A stretch of DNA of 64,000 nucleotides from the NCBI GenBank assembly GCA_033782935.1, contig JAWQEG010000283.1, forward strand, positions 2,232,001 to 2,296,000, in the 5' to 3' direction. Shown piece after piece: positions 36,118 through 50,130 of the stretch. The stretch's first letter is position 1. Every line of letters starts with the position of its first letter. Under the pieces are notes generated by a model. The model was given only the letters and a program-made list of their open reading frames with translations. It had not been told where the DNA came from and made no database searches. This DNA is from Petrolisthes cinctipes. Lineage: Eukaryota > Arthropoda > Malacostraca > Decapoda > Porcellanidae. The position numbers and the translations under genes were made by a program.

Positions 36118-38150
36118 CAGTACCCGTTTATATCTCAAATTCAGGCTCAAAACACCCGAAAACTCAATATTTTGGGGTCCCAGAAGCAATCTGTACATGC
36201 CTACTCAGTGTTAGAGTATTTTCAAAATACAGGCCCAAAACATGCTGAAAATCGATATTTTAGATGCCCAAAGTCAATATGTGCATGTATCTTCTGTACC
36301 CGTTTATATCTCAAATTCAGGCTCAAAACACCCGAAAATTCAATATTTTGGGGTCCCAGAAGCAATCTGTACATGCCTACTCAGTGCTAGAATATTTTCA
36401 AAATATAGGCTAAAAACATGCTAAAAATCGATCTTTTAGGTGCCAAAAAGTCGATATCTCAAATTCAGTCCCAAAACACCCGAAAATTCGATATTTAGGG
36501 GTCCCAGAAGCGATCTGTACATGCCTACTCCGTATTAGAGTATTTTCAAAATACATGCTCAAAACATACTGAAAATCGATCTTTTAGGTGCACAAAAGTC
36601 GATATGTGCATGCATCTTCAGTACCCGTTTATATCTCAAATTCAGGCTCAAAACACCCGAAAATTCAATATTTTGGGGTCCCAGAAGCAATCTGTACATG
36701 CCTACTCAGTGTTAGAGTATTTTCAAAATACAGGCCCAAAACATGCTGAAAATCGATATTTTAGATGCCCAAAGTCAATATGTGCATGTATATTCTGTAC
36801 CCGTTTATATCTCAAATTCAGGCTCAAAACACCCGAAAATTCAATATTTTGGGGTCCCAGAAGCAATCTGTACATGCCTACACAGTGCTAGAATATTTTC
36901 AAAATATAGGCTAAAAACATGCTGAAAATCGATATTTTAGGTGCCAAAAAATCGATATTTCAAATTCAGTCCCAAAACACACGAAAATTCGATATTTAGA
37001 GGTCCCAGAAGGTATCTGTACATGCCTACTCCGTGTTAGAGTATTTTCAAAATACAGGCCAAAAACATACTGAAAATCGATATTTTTGGTGCCCAAAGTC
37101 AATATGTGCATGTATCTTCTGTACCCGTTTATATCTCAAATTCAGGCTCAAAACACCCGAAAACTCAATATTTTGGGGTCCCAGAAGCAATCTGTACATG
37201 CCTACTCAGTGTTAGAGTATTTTCAAAATACAGGCCCAAAACATGCTGAAAATCGATATTTTAGATGCCCAAAGTCAATATGTGCATGTATCTTCTGTAC
37301 CCGTTTATATCTCAAATTCAGGCTCAAAACACCCGAAAATTCAATATTTTGGGGTCCCAGAAGCAATCTGTACATGCCTACTCAGTGCTAGAATATTTTC
37401 AAAATATAGGCTAAAAACATGCTAAAAATCGATCTTTTAGGTGCCAAAAAGTCGATATCTCAAATTCAGTCCCAAAACACCCGAAAATTCGATATTTAGG
37501 GGTCCCAGAAGCGATCTGTACATGCCTACTCCGTATTAGAGTATTTTCAAAATACATGCTCAAAACATACTGAAAATCGATCTTTTAGGTGCACAAAAGT
37601 CGATATGTGCATGCATCTTCAGTACCCGTTTATATCTCAAATTCAGGCTCAAAACACCCGAAAATTCAATATTTTGGGGTCCCAGAAGCAATCTGTACAT
37701 GCCTACTCAGTGTTAGAGTATTTTCAAAATACAGGCCCAAAACATGCTGAAAATCGATATTTTAGATGCCCAAAGTCAATATGTGCATGTATATTCTGTA
37801 CCCGTTTATATCTCAAATTCAGGCTCAAAACACCCGAAAATTCAATATTTTGGGGTCCCAGAAGCAATCTGTACATGCCTACACAGTGCTAGAATATTTT
37901 CAAAATATAGGCTAAAAACATGCTGAAAATCGATATTTTAGGTGCCAAAAAATCGATATTTCAAATTCAGTCCCAAAACACACGAAAATTCGATATTTAG
38001 AGGTCCCAGAAGGTATCTGTACATGCCTACTCCGTGTTAGAGTATTTTCAAAATACAGGCCAAAAACATACTGAAAATCGATATTTTTGGTGCCCAAAGT
38101 CAATATGTGCATGTATCTTCTGTACCCGTTTATATCTCAAATTCAGGCTC
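36118..38150 (+). repeat. Tandem duplication of a 1,001-bp block
   Basis: Positions 36,118-37,150 match positions 1,001 bp further on, including private variants: CGAAAACTCAATA at 36,158/37,159 on the left edge, GTATATTCTGTACC at 36,787/37,788, and CACACGAAAATTC with CGATATTTCAAATTC near 36,955/37,956. Confidence 0.85.
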
Positions 38151-38357
38151 AAAACACCCGAAAATTCAATATTTTGGGGTCCCTGAAGCAATCTGTACAT
38201 GCCTACTCAGTGCTAGAATATTTTCAAAATATAGGCTAAAAACATGCTAAAAATCGATCTTTTAGGTGCCAAAAAGTCGATATCTCAAATTCAGTCCCAA
38301 AACACCCGAAAATTCGATATTTAGGGGTCCCAGAAGCGATCTGTACATGCCTACTCC

Positions 38358-41300
38358 GTGTTAGAGTATTTTCAAAATACATGCTCAAAACATACTGAAA
38401 ATCGATCTTTTAGGTGCACAAAAGTCGATATGTGCATCCATCTTCAGTACCCGTTTATATCTCAAATTCAGGCTCAAAACACCCGAAAATTCAATATTTT
38501 GGGGTCCCAGAAGCAATCTGTACATGCCTACTCAGTGTTAGAGTATTTTCAAAATACAGGCCCAAAACATGCTGAAAATCGATATTTTAGATGCCCAAAG
38601 CCAATATGTGCATGTATCTTCTGTACCCGTTTATATCTCAAATTCAGGCTCAAAACACCCGAAAATTCAATATTTTGGGGTCCCAGAAGCAATCTGTACA
38701 TGCCTACACAGAGCTAGAATATTTTCAAAATATAGGCTAAAAACATGCTGAAAATCGATATTTTAGGTGCCGAAAAATCGATATCTCAAATTCAGTCCCA
38801 AAACACCCGAAAATTCGATATTTAGAGGTCCCAGAAGGTATCTGTACATGCCTACTCCGTGTTAGAGTATTTTCAAAATACAGGCCCAAAACATGCTGAA
38901 AATCGATATTTTTGGTGCCCAAAGTCAATATGTGCATGTATCTTCTGTACCCGTTTATATCTCAAATTCAGGGTCAAAACACCCGAAAATTCAATATTTT
39001 GGGGCCCCAGAAGCAATCTGTACATGCCTACTCAGTGCTAGAATATTTTCTAAATATAGGCTAAAAACATGCTAAAAATCGATCTTTTAGGTGCCAAAAA
39101 GTCGATATCTCAAATTCAGTCCCAAAACACACGAAAATTCGATATTTAGGGGTCCCAGAAGCGATCTGTACATGCCTACTCCGTATTAGAGTATTTTCAA
39201 AATACATTCTCAAAACATACTGAAAATCGATCTTTTAAGTGCACAAAATTCGATATGTGCATGCATCTTCAGTACCCGTTTATATCTCAAATTCAGGCTC
39301 AAAACACCCGAAAATTCAATATTTTGGTGTCCCAGAAGCAATCTGTACATGCCTACTCCGTATTAGAGTATTTTCAAAATACATTCTCAAAACATCCTGA
39401 AAATCGATCTTTTAGGTGCACAAAATTCGATATGTGCATGCATCTTCTGTACCCGTTTATATCTCAAATTCTAGCCCTAAACACCCGAAAATTCGATATT
39501 TTGGGGTCCCAGAAGCGATCTGTACATGCCTACTCCGTGTTAGAGTATTTTCAAAATTCAGGCCCAAAACATGCTGAAAATCGATATTTTTGGTGCCCAA
39601 AGTCAATATGTGCATGTATCTTCTGTACCCGTTTATATCTCAAATTCAGGCTCAAAACACCCGAAAATTCAATATTTTGGGGTCCCAGAAGCAATCTGTA
39701 CAGTGCTAGAATATTTTCAAAATATAGGCTAAAAACATGCTAAAAATCGATCTTTTAGGTGCCAAAAAGTCGATATCTCAAATTCAGTCCCAAAACAACC
39801 GAAAATTCGATATTTAGGGATCCCAGAAGCGATCTGTACATGCCTACTCCGTGTTAGAGTATTTTGAAAATACATGCTCAAAACATACTGAAAATCGATC
39901 TTTTAGGTGCACAAAAGTCGATATGTGCATGCATCTTCAGTACCCGTTTATATCTCAAATTCAGGCTCAAAACACCCGAAAATTCAATATTTTGGGGTCC
40001 CAGAAGCAATCTGTACATGCCTACTCAGTGTTAGAGTATTTTCAAAATACAGGCCCAAAACATGCTGAAAATCGATATTTTAGATGCCCAAAGTCAATAT
40101 GTGCATGTATCTTCTGTACCCGTTTATATCTCAAATTCAGGCTCAAAACACCCGAAAATTCAATATTTTGGGGTCCCAGAAGCAATCTGTACATGCCTAC
40201 ACAGTGCTAGAATATTTTCAAAATATAGGCTAAAAACATGCTGAAAATCGATATTTTAGGTGCCAAAAAATCGATATCTCAAATTCAGTCCCAAAACACC
40301 CGAAAATTCGATATTTAGAGGTCCCAGAAGGTATCTGTACATGCCTACTCCGTGTTAGAGTATTTTCAAAATACAGACCAAAAACATACTGAAAATCGAT
40401 ATTTTTGGTGCCCAAAGTCAATATGTGCATGTATCTTCTGTACCCGTTTATATCTCAAATTCAGGGTCAAAACACCCGAAAATTCAATATTTTGGGGTCC
40501 CAGAAGCAATCTGTACATGCCTACTCAGTGCTAGAATATTTTCAAAATATAGGCTAAAAACATGCTAAAAATCGATCTTTTAGGTGCCAAAAAGTCGATA
40601 TCTCAAATTCAGTCCCAAAACACCCGAAAATTCGATATTTAGGGGTCCCAGAAGTGATCTGTACATGCCTACTCCGTGTTAGAGTATTTTCAAAATACAT
40701 GCTCAAAGCATACTGAAAATCGATCTTTTAGGTGCACAAAAGTCGATATGTGCATGCATCTTCAGTACCCGTTTATATCTCAAATTCAGGCTCAAAACAC
40801 CCGAAAATTCAATATTTTGGGGTCCCAGAAGCAATCTGTACATGCCTACTCAGTGTTAGAGTATTTTCAAAATACAGGCCCAAAACATGCTGAAAATCGA
40901 TATTTTAGATGCCCAAAGTCAATATGTGCATGTATCTTCTGTACCCGTTTATATCTCAAATTCAGGCTCAAAACACCCGAAAATTCAATATTTTGGGGTC
41001 CCAGAAGCAATCTGTACATGCCTACACAGTGCTAGAATATTTTCAAAATATAGGCTAAAAACATGCTGAAAATCGATATTTTAGGTGCCAAAAAATCGAT
41101 ATCTCAAATTCAGTCCCAAAACACCCGAAAATTCGATATTTAGAGGTCCCAGAAGGTATCTGTACATGCCTACTCCGTATTAGAGTATTTTCAAAATTCA
41201 TGCTCAAAACATACTGAAAATCGATCTTTTAGGTGCTCAAAATTCGATATGTGCATGCATCTTCAGTACCCGTTTATATCTCAAATTCAGGCTCAAAACA

Positions 41301-44300
41301 CCCGAAAACTCAATATTTTGGGGTCCCAGAAGCAATCTGTACATGCCTACTCAGTGTTAGAGTATTTTCAAAATACAGGCCCAAAACATGCTGAAAATCG
41401 ATATTTTAGATGCCCAAAGTCAATATGTGCATGTATCTTCTGTACCCGTTTATATCTCAAATTCAGGCTCAAAACACCCGAAAATTCAATATTTTGGGGT
41501 CCCAGAAGCAATCTGTACATGCCTACACAGTGCTAGAATATTTTCAAAATATAGGCTAAAAACATGCTGAAAATCGATATTTTAGGTGCCAAAAAATCGA
41601 TATTTCAAATTCAGTCCCAAAACACACGAAAATTCGATATTTAGAGGTCCCAGAAGGTATCTGTACATGCCTACTCCGTGTTAGAGTATTTTCAAAATAC
41701 AGGCCAAAAACATACTGTAAATCGATATTTTTGGTGCCCAAAGTCAATATGTGCATGTATCTTCTGTACCCGTTTATATCTCAAATTCAGGCTCAAAACA
41801 CCCGAAAATTCAATATTTTCGGGTCCCTGAAGCAATCTGTACATGCCTACTCAGTGCTAGAATATTTTCAAAATATAGGCTAAAAACATGCTAAAAATCG
41901 ATCTTTTAGGTGCCAAAAAGTCGATATCTCAAATTCAGTCCCAAAACACACGAAAATTCGATATTTAGGGGTCCCAGAAGCGATCTGTACATGCCTACTC
42001 CGTATTAGAGTATTTTCAAAATACATTCTCAAAACATACTGAAAATCGATCTTTTAAGTGCACAAAATTCGATATGTGCATGCATCTTCAGTACCCGTTT
42101 ATATCTCAAATTCAGGCTCAAAACACCCGAAAATTCAATATTTTGGGGTCCCAGAAGCAATCTGTACATGCCTACTCCGTATTAGAGTATTTTCAAAATA
42201 CATTCTCAAAACATCCTGAAAATCGATCTTTTAGGTGCACAAAATTCGATATGTGCATGCATCTTCTGTACCCGTTTATATCTCAAATTCAGGCTCAAAA
42301 CACCCGAAAATTCAATATTTTGGGGTCCCAGAAGCAATCTGTACAGTGCTAGAATATTTTCAAAATATAGGCTAAAAACATGCTAAAAATCGATCTTTTA
42401 GGTGCCAAAAAGTCGATATCTCAAATTCAGTCCCAAAACAACCGAAAATTAGATATTTAGGGATCCCAGAAGCGATCTGTACATGCCTACTCCGTGTTAG
42501 AGTATTTTGAAAATACATGCTCAAAACATACTGAAAATCGATCTTTTAGGTGCACAAAAGTCGATATGTGCATGCATCTTCAGTACCCGTTTATATCTCA
42601 AATTCAGGCTCAAAACACCCGAAAATTCAATATTTTGGGGTCCCAGAAGCAATCTGTACATGCCTACTCAGTGTTGGAGTATTTTCAAAATACAGGCCCA
42701 AAACATGCTGAAAATCGATATTTTAGATGCCCAAAGTCAATATGTGCATATATCTTCTGTACCCGTTTATATCTCAAATTCAGGCTCAAAACACCCGAAA
42801 ATTCAATATTTTGGTGTCTCAGAAGCAATCTGTACATGCCTACACAGTGCTAGAATATTTTCAAAATATAGGCTAAAAACATGCTAAAAATCGACATTTT
42901 AGGTGCCAAAAAATCGATATCTCAAATGCAGTCCCAAAACACCCGAAAATTCGATATGTAGGGGTCCCAGAAGCGATCTGTACATGCCTACTCCGTGTTA
43001 GAGTATTTTCAAAATAAATGCTCAAAACATGCTGAAAATGATATTTTTGGTGCCCAAAGTCAATATGTGCATGTATCTTCTGTACCCGTTTATATCTCAA
43101 ATTCAGGCTCAAAACACCCGAAAATTCAATATTTTGGGGTCCCAGAAGCAATCTGTACATGCCTACTCAGTGCTAGAATATTTTCAAAATATAGGCTAAA
43201 AACATGCTAAAAATCGATCTTTTAGGTGCCAAAAAGTCGATATCTCAAATTCAGTCCCAAAACACCCGAAAATTCGATATTTAGAGGTCCCTGAAGCGAT
43301 CTGTACATGCCTATTCCGTGTTAGAGTATTTTCAAAATACAGGCTCAAAACATACTGAAAATCGATCTTTTAGGTGCACAAAAGTCGATATGTTCATGCA
43401 TCTTTAGTTCCCGTTTATATCTCAAATTCAGGCTCAAAACACTCGAAAATTCAATATTTTGGGGTCCCAGAAGCAATCTGTACATGCCCACTCAGTGTTA
43501 GAGTATTTTCAAAATACAGGCCAAAAACATGCTGAAAATCGATATTTTAGATGCCCAAAGTCAATATATGCATGTATGTTCTGATCCCGTTTATATCTCA
43601 AATTCAGGCTCAAAACACCCGAAAATTCAATATTTTGGGGTCCCAGAAGCAATCTGTACATGCCTACACAGTGCTAGAATATTTTCAAAATATAGGCTAA
43701 AAACATGCTAAAAATCGACATTTTAGGTGCCAAAAAATCGATATCTCAAATTCAGTCCCAAAACACCCGAAAATTCGATATTTAGAGGTCCCAGAAGGTA
43801 TCTGTACATGCCTACTCCGTGTTAGAGTATTTTCAAAATACAAGCCAAAAACATACTGAAAATCGATCTTTTAGGTGCCCAAACGTCGATATGTGCATGC
43901 ATCTTCTGTACCCGTTTATATCTCAAATTCTGGCCCTAAACACCCGAAAATTCGATATTTTGGGGTCCCAGAAGCGATCTGTACATGCCTACTCCGTGTT
44001 AGAGTATTTTCAAAATACAGGCCAAAAACATACTGAAAATCGATATTTTTGGTGCCCAAAGTCAATATGTGCATGTATCTTATGTACCCGTTTATATCTC
44101 AAATTCAGGCTCAAAACACCCGAAAATTCAATATTTTGGGGTCCCTGAAGCAATCTGTACATGCCTACTCAGTGTTAGAGTATTTTCAAAATACAGGCCC
44201 AAAACATGCTGAAAATCGATATTTTAGATGCCCAAAGTCAATATGTGCATGTATCTTCTGTACCCGTTTATATCTCAAATTCAGGCTCAAAACACCCGAA

Positions 44301-47300
44301 AATTCAATATTTTGGGGTCCCAGAAGCAATCTGTACATGCCTACACAGTGCTAGAATATTTTCAAAATATAGGCTAAAAACATGCTGAAAATCGATATTT
44401 TAGGTGCCAAAAAATCGATATCTCAAATTCAGTCCCAAAACACCCGAAAATTCGATATTTAGAGGTCCCAGAAGGTATCTGTACATGCCTACTCAGTGTT
44501 AGAGTATTTTCAAAATACAGGCCAAAAACATACTGAAAATCGATATTTTTGGTGCCCAAAGTCAATATGTGCATGTATCTTCTGTACCCGTTTATATCTC
44601 AAATTCAGGCTCAAAACACCCGAAAATTCAATATTTTGGGGTCCCAGAAGCAATCTGTACATGCCTACTCAGTGCTAGAATATTTTCAAAATATAGGCTA
44701 AAAACATGCTAAAAATCGATCTTTTAGGTGCCAAAAAGTCGATATCTCAAATTCAGTCCCAAAACACCCGAAAATTCGATATTTAGGGGTCCCAGAAGTG
44801 ATCTGTACATGCCTACTCCGTGTTAGAGTATTTTCAAAATACATGCTCAAAACATACTGAAAATCGATCTTTTAGGTGCACAAAAGTCGATATGTGCATG
44901 CATCTTCAGTACCCGTTTATATCTCAAATTCAGGCTCAAAACACCCGAAAATTCAATATTTTGGGGTCCCAGAAGCAATCTGTACATGCCTACTCAGTGT
45001 TAGAGTATTTTCAAAATACAGGCCCAAAACATGCTGAAAATCGATATTTTAGATGCTCAAAGTCAATATGTGCATGTATCTTCTGTACCCGTTTATATCT
45101 CAAATTCAGGCTCAAAACACCCGAAAATTCAATATTTTGGGGTCCCAGAAGCAATCTGTACATGCCTACACAGTGCTAGAATATTTTCAAAATATAGGCT
45201 AAAAACATGCTGAAAATCGATATTTTAGGTGCCAAAAAATCGATATCTCAAATTCAGTCCCAAAACACCCGAAAATTCGATATTTAGAGGTCCCAGAAGG
45301 TATCTGTACATGCCTACTCCGTATTAGAGTATTTTCAAAATTCATGCTCAAAACATACTGAAAATCGATCTTTTAGGTGCACAAAATTCGATATGTGCAT
45401 GCATCTTCAGTACCCGTTTATATCTCAAATTCAGGCTCAAAACACCCGAAAACTCAATATTTTGGGGTCCCAGAAGCAATCTGTACATGCCTACTCAGTG
45501 TTAGAGTATTTTCAAAATACAGGCCCAAAACATGCTGAAAATCGATATTTTAGATGCCCAAAGTCAATATGTGCATGTATCTTCTGTACCCGTTTATATC
45601 TCAAATTCAGGCTCAAAACACCCGAAAATTCAATATTTTGGGGTCCCAGAAGCAATCTGTACATGCCTACACAGTGCTAGAATATTTTCAAAATATAGGC
45701 TAAAAACATGCTGAAAATCGATATTTTAGGTGCCAAAAAATCGATATTTCAAATTCAGTCCCAAAACACACGAAAATTCGATATTTAGAGGTCCCAGAAG
45801 GTATCTGTACATGCCTACTCCGTGTTAGAGTATTTTCAAAATACAGGCCAAAAACATACTGAAAATCGATATTTTTGGTGCCCAAAGTCAATATGTGCAT
45901 GTATCTTCTGTACCCGTTTATATCTCAAATTCAGGCTCAAAACACCCGAAAATTCAATATTTTGGGGTCCCTGAAGCAATCTGTACATGCCTACTCAGTG
46001 CTAGAATATTTTCAAAATATAGGCTAAAAACATGCTAAAAATCGATCTTTTAGGTGCCAAAAAGTCGATATCTCAAATTCAGTCCCAAAACACACGAAAA
46101 TTCGATATTTAGGGGTCCCAGAAGCGATCTGTACATGCCTACTCCGTATTAGAGTATTTTCAAAATACATTCTCAAAACATACTGAAAATCGATCTTTTA
46201 AGTGCACAAAATTCGATATGTGCATGCATCTTCAGTACCCGTTTATATCTCAAATTCAGGCTCAAAACACCCGAAAATTCAATATTTTGGGGTCCCAGAA
46301 GCAATCTGTACATGCCTACTCCGTATTAGAGTATTTTCAAAATACATTCTCAAAACATCCTGAAAATCGATCTTTTAGGTGCACAAAATTCGATATGTGC
46401 ATGCATCTTCTGTACCCGTTTATATCTCAAATTCTAGCCCTAAACACCCGAAAATTCGATATTTTGGGGTCCCAGAAGCGATCTGTACATGCCTACTCCG
46501 TGTTAGAGTATTTTCAAAATTCAGGCCCAAAACATGCTGAAAATCGATATTTTTGGTGCCCAAAGTCAATATGTGCATGTATCTTCTGTACCCGTTTATA
46601 TCTCAAATTCAGGCTCAAAACACCCGAAAATTCAATATTTTGGGGTCCCAGAAGCAATCTGTACAGTGCTAGAATATTTTCAAAATATAGGCTAAAAACA
46701 TGCTAAAAATCGATCTTTTAGGTGCCAAAAAGTCGATATCTCAAATTCAGTCCCAAAACAACCGAAAATTAGATATTTAGGGATCCCAGAAGCGATCTGT
46801 ACATGCCTACTCCGTGTTAGAGTATTTTGAAAATACATGCTCAAAACATACTGAAAATCGATCTTTTAGGTGCACAAAAGTCGATATGTGCATGCATCTT
46901 CAGTACCCGTTTATATCTCAAATTCAGGCTCAAAACACCCGAAAATTCAATATTTTGGGGTCCCAGAAGCAATCTGTACATGCCTACTCAGTGTTGGAGT
47001 ATTTTCAAAATACAGGCCCAAAACATGCTGAAAATCGATATTTTAGATGCCCAAAGTCAATATGTGCATATATCTTCTGTACCCGTTTATATCTCAAATT
47101 CAGGCTCAAAACACCCGAAAATTCAATATTTTGGTGTCTCAGAAGCAATCTGTACATGCCTACACAGTGCTAGAATATTTTCAAAATATAGGCTAAAAAC
47201 ATGCTAAAAATCGACATTTTAGGTGCCAAAAAATCGATATCTCAAATGCAGTCCCAAAACACCCGAAAATTCGATATGTAGGGGTCCCAGAAGCGATCTG

Positions 47301-50130
47301 TACATGCCTACTCCGTGTTAGAGTATTTTCAAAATAAATGCTCAAAACATGCTGAAAATGATATTTTTGGTGCCCAAAGTCAATATGTGCATGTATCTTC
47401 TGTACCCGTTTATATCTCAAATTCAGGCTCAAAACACCCGAAAATTCAATATTTTGGGGTCCCAGAAGCAATCTGTACATGCCTACTCAGTGCTAGAATA
47501 TTTTCAAAATATAGGCTAAAAACATGCTAAAAATCGATCTTTTAGGTGCCAAAAAGTCGATATCTCAAATTCAGTCCCAAAACACCCGAAAATTCGATAT
47601 TTAGAAGTCCCTGAAGCGATCTGTACATGCCTATTCCGTGTTAGAGTATTTTCAAAATACAGGCTCAAAATATACTGAAAATCGATCTTTTAGGTGCACA
47701 AAAGTCGATATGTTCATGCATCTTTAGTTCCCGTTTATATCTCAAATTCAGGCTCAAAACACTCGAAAATTCAATATTTTGGGGTCCCAGAAGCAATCTG
47801 TACATGCCCACTCAGTGTTAGAGTATTTTCAAAATATAGGCCAAAAACATGCAGAAAATCGATATTTTAGATGCCCAAAGTCAATATATGCATGTATCTT
47901 CTGATCCCATTTATATCTCAAATTCAGGCTCAAAACACCCGAAAATTCAATATTTTGGGGTCCCAGAAGCAATCTGTACATGCCTACACAGTGCTAGAAT
48001 ATTTTCAAAATATAGGCTAAAAACATGCTAAAAATCGACATTTTAGGTGCCAAAAAATCGATATCTCAAATTCAGTCCCAAAACACCCGAAAATTCGATA
48101 TTTAGAGGTCCCAGAAGGTATCTGTACATGCCTACTCCGTGTTAGAGTATTTTCAAAATACAAGCCAAAAACATACTGAAAATCGATCTTTTAGGTGCCC
48201 AAACGTCGATATGTGCATGCATCTTCTGTACCCGTTTATATCTCAAATTCTGGCCCTAAACACCCGAAAATTCGATATTTTGGGGTCCCAGAAGCGATCT
48301 GTACATGCCTACTCCGTGTTAGAGTATTTTCAAAATACAGGCCAAAAACATACTGAAAATCGATATTTTTGGTGCCCAAAGTCAATATGTGCATGTATCT
48401 TCTGTACCCGTTTATATCTCAAATTCAGGCTCAAAACACCCGAAAATTCAATATTTTGGGGTCCCTGAAGCAATCTGTACATGCCTACTCAGTGCTAGAA
48501 TATTTTCAAAATATAGGCTAAAAACATGCTAAAAATCGATCCTTTAGGTGCCAAAAAGTCGATATCTCAAATTCAGTCCCAAAACACCCGAAAATTCGAT
48601 ATTTAGGGGTCCCAGAAGCGATCTGTACATGCCTACTCCGTGTTAGAGTATTTTCAAAATACATGCTCAAAACATACTGAAAATCGATCTTTTAGGTGCA
48701 CAAAAGTCGATATGTGCATACATCTTCAGTACCCGTTTATATCTCAAATTCAGGCTCAAAACACCCGAAAATTCAATATTTTGGGGTCCCAGAAGCAATC
48801 TGTACATGCCTACTCAGTGTTAGAGTATTTTCAAAATACAGGCCCAAAACATGCTGAAAATCGATATTTTAGATGCCCAAAGTCAATATGTGCATGTATC
48901 TTCTGTACCCGTTTATATCTCAAATTCAGGCTCAAAACACCCGAAAATTCAATATTTGTGGGTCCCAGAAGCAATCTGTACATGCCTACACAGAGCTAGA
49001 ATATTTTCAAAATATAGGCTAAAAACATGCTGAAAATCGATATTTTAGGTGCCAAAAAATCGATACCTCAAATTCAGTCCCAAAACACCCGAAAATTCGA
49101 TATTTAGAGGTCCCAGAAGGTATCTGTACATGCCTACTCCGTGTTAGAGTATTTTCAAAATACAGGCCCAAAACATGCTGAAAATCGATATTTTTGGTGC
49201 CCAAAGTCAATATGTGCATGTATCTTCTGTACCCGTTTATATCTCAAATTCAGGGTCAAAACACCCGAAAATTCAATATTTTGGGGTCCCAGAAGCAATC
49301 TGTACATGCCTACTCAGTGCTAGAATATTTTCTAAATATAGGCTAAAAACATGCTAAAAATCGATCTTTTAGGTGCCAAAAAGTCGATATCTCAAATTCA
49401 GTCCCAAAACACACGAAAATTCGATATTTAGGGGTCCCAGAAGCGATCTGTACATGCCTACTCCGTATTAGAGTATTTTCAAAATACATTCTCAAAACAT
49501 ACTGAAAATCGATCTTTTAAGTGCACAAAATTCGATATGTGCATGCATCTTCAGTACCCGTTTATATCTCAAATTCAGGCTCAAAACACCCGAAAATTCA
49601 ATATTTTGGGGTCCCAGAAGCAATCTGTACATGCCTACTCCGTATTAGAGTATTTTCAAAATACATTCTCAAAACATCCTGAAAATCGATCTTTTAGGTG
49701 CACAAAATTCGATATGTGCATGCATCTTCTGTACCCGTTTATATCTCAAATTCTAGCCCTAAACACCCGAAAATTCGATATTTTGGGGTCCCAGAAGCGA
49801 TCTGTACATGCCTACTCCGTGTTAGAGTATTTTCAAAATTCAGGCCCAAAACATGCTGAAAATCGATATTTTTGGTGCCCAAAGTCAATATGTGCATGTA
49901 TCTTCTGTACCCGTTTATATCTCAAATTCAGGCTCAAAACACCCGAAAATTCAATATTTTGGGGTCCCAGAAGCAATCTGTACAGTGCTAGAATATTTTC
50001 AAAATATAGGCTAAAAACATGCTAAAAATCGATCTTTTAGGTGCCAAAAAGTCGATATCTCAAATTGAGTCCCAAAACAACCGAAAATTCGATATTTAGG
50101 GATCCCAGAAGCGATCTGTACATGCCTACT
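38358..50130 (+). repeat. Dispersed duplication with 10,282-bp offset
   Basis: Sequence from 38,358 to about 39.85 kb recurs at 48,640 to about 50.13 kb. Shared variants are CACAGAGCTAG (38,706/48,988), TTCAGGGTCAAAAC (38,968/49,250) and TTTTCTAAATATAGG (39,048/49,330). Confidence 0.8.
40060..48470 (+). repeat. Tandem duplication of a block of about 4.1-4.3 kb
   Basis: From about 40.06 to 42.3 kb the sequence matches 4,144 bp downstream; from about 42.35 to 44.1 kb it matches 4,320 bp downstream. The 176-bp change in offset is one subunit, apparently missing from the first copy near 42,290-42,340. Shared private variants include GTTCATGCATCTTTAGTTCC, CTCAAATGCAGTCCC, GATATGTAGGGG, a one-base deletion in GCTGAAAATGATATT and CCAAACGTCGATATG. 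Confidence 0.85.
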
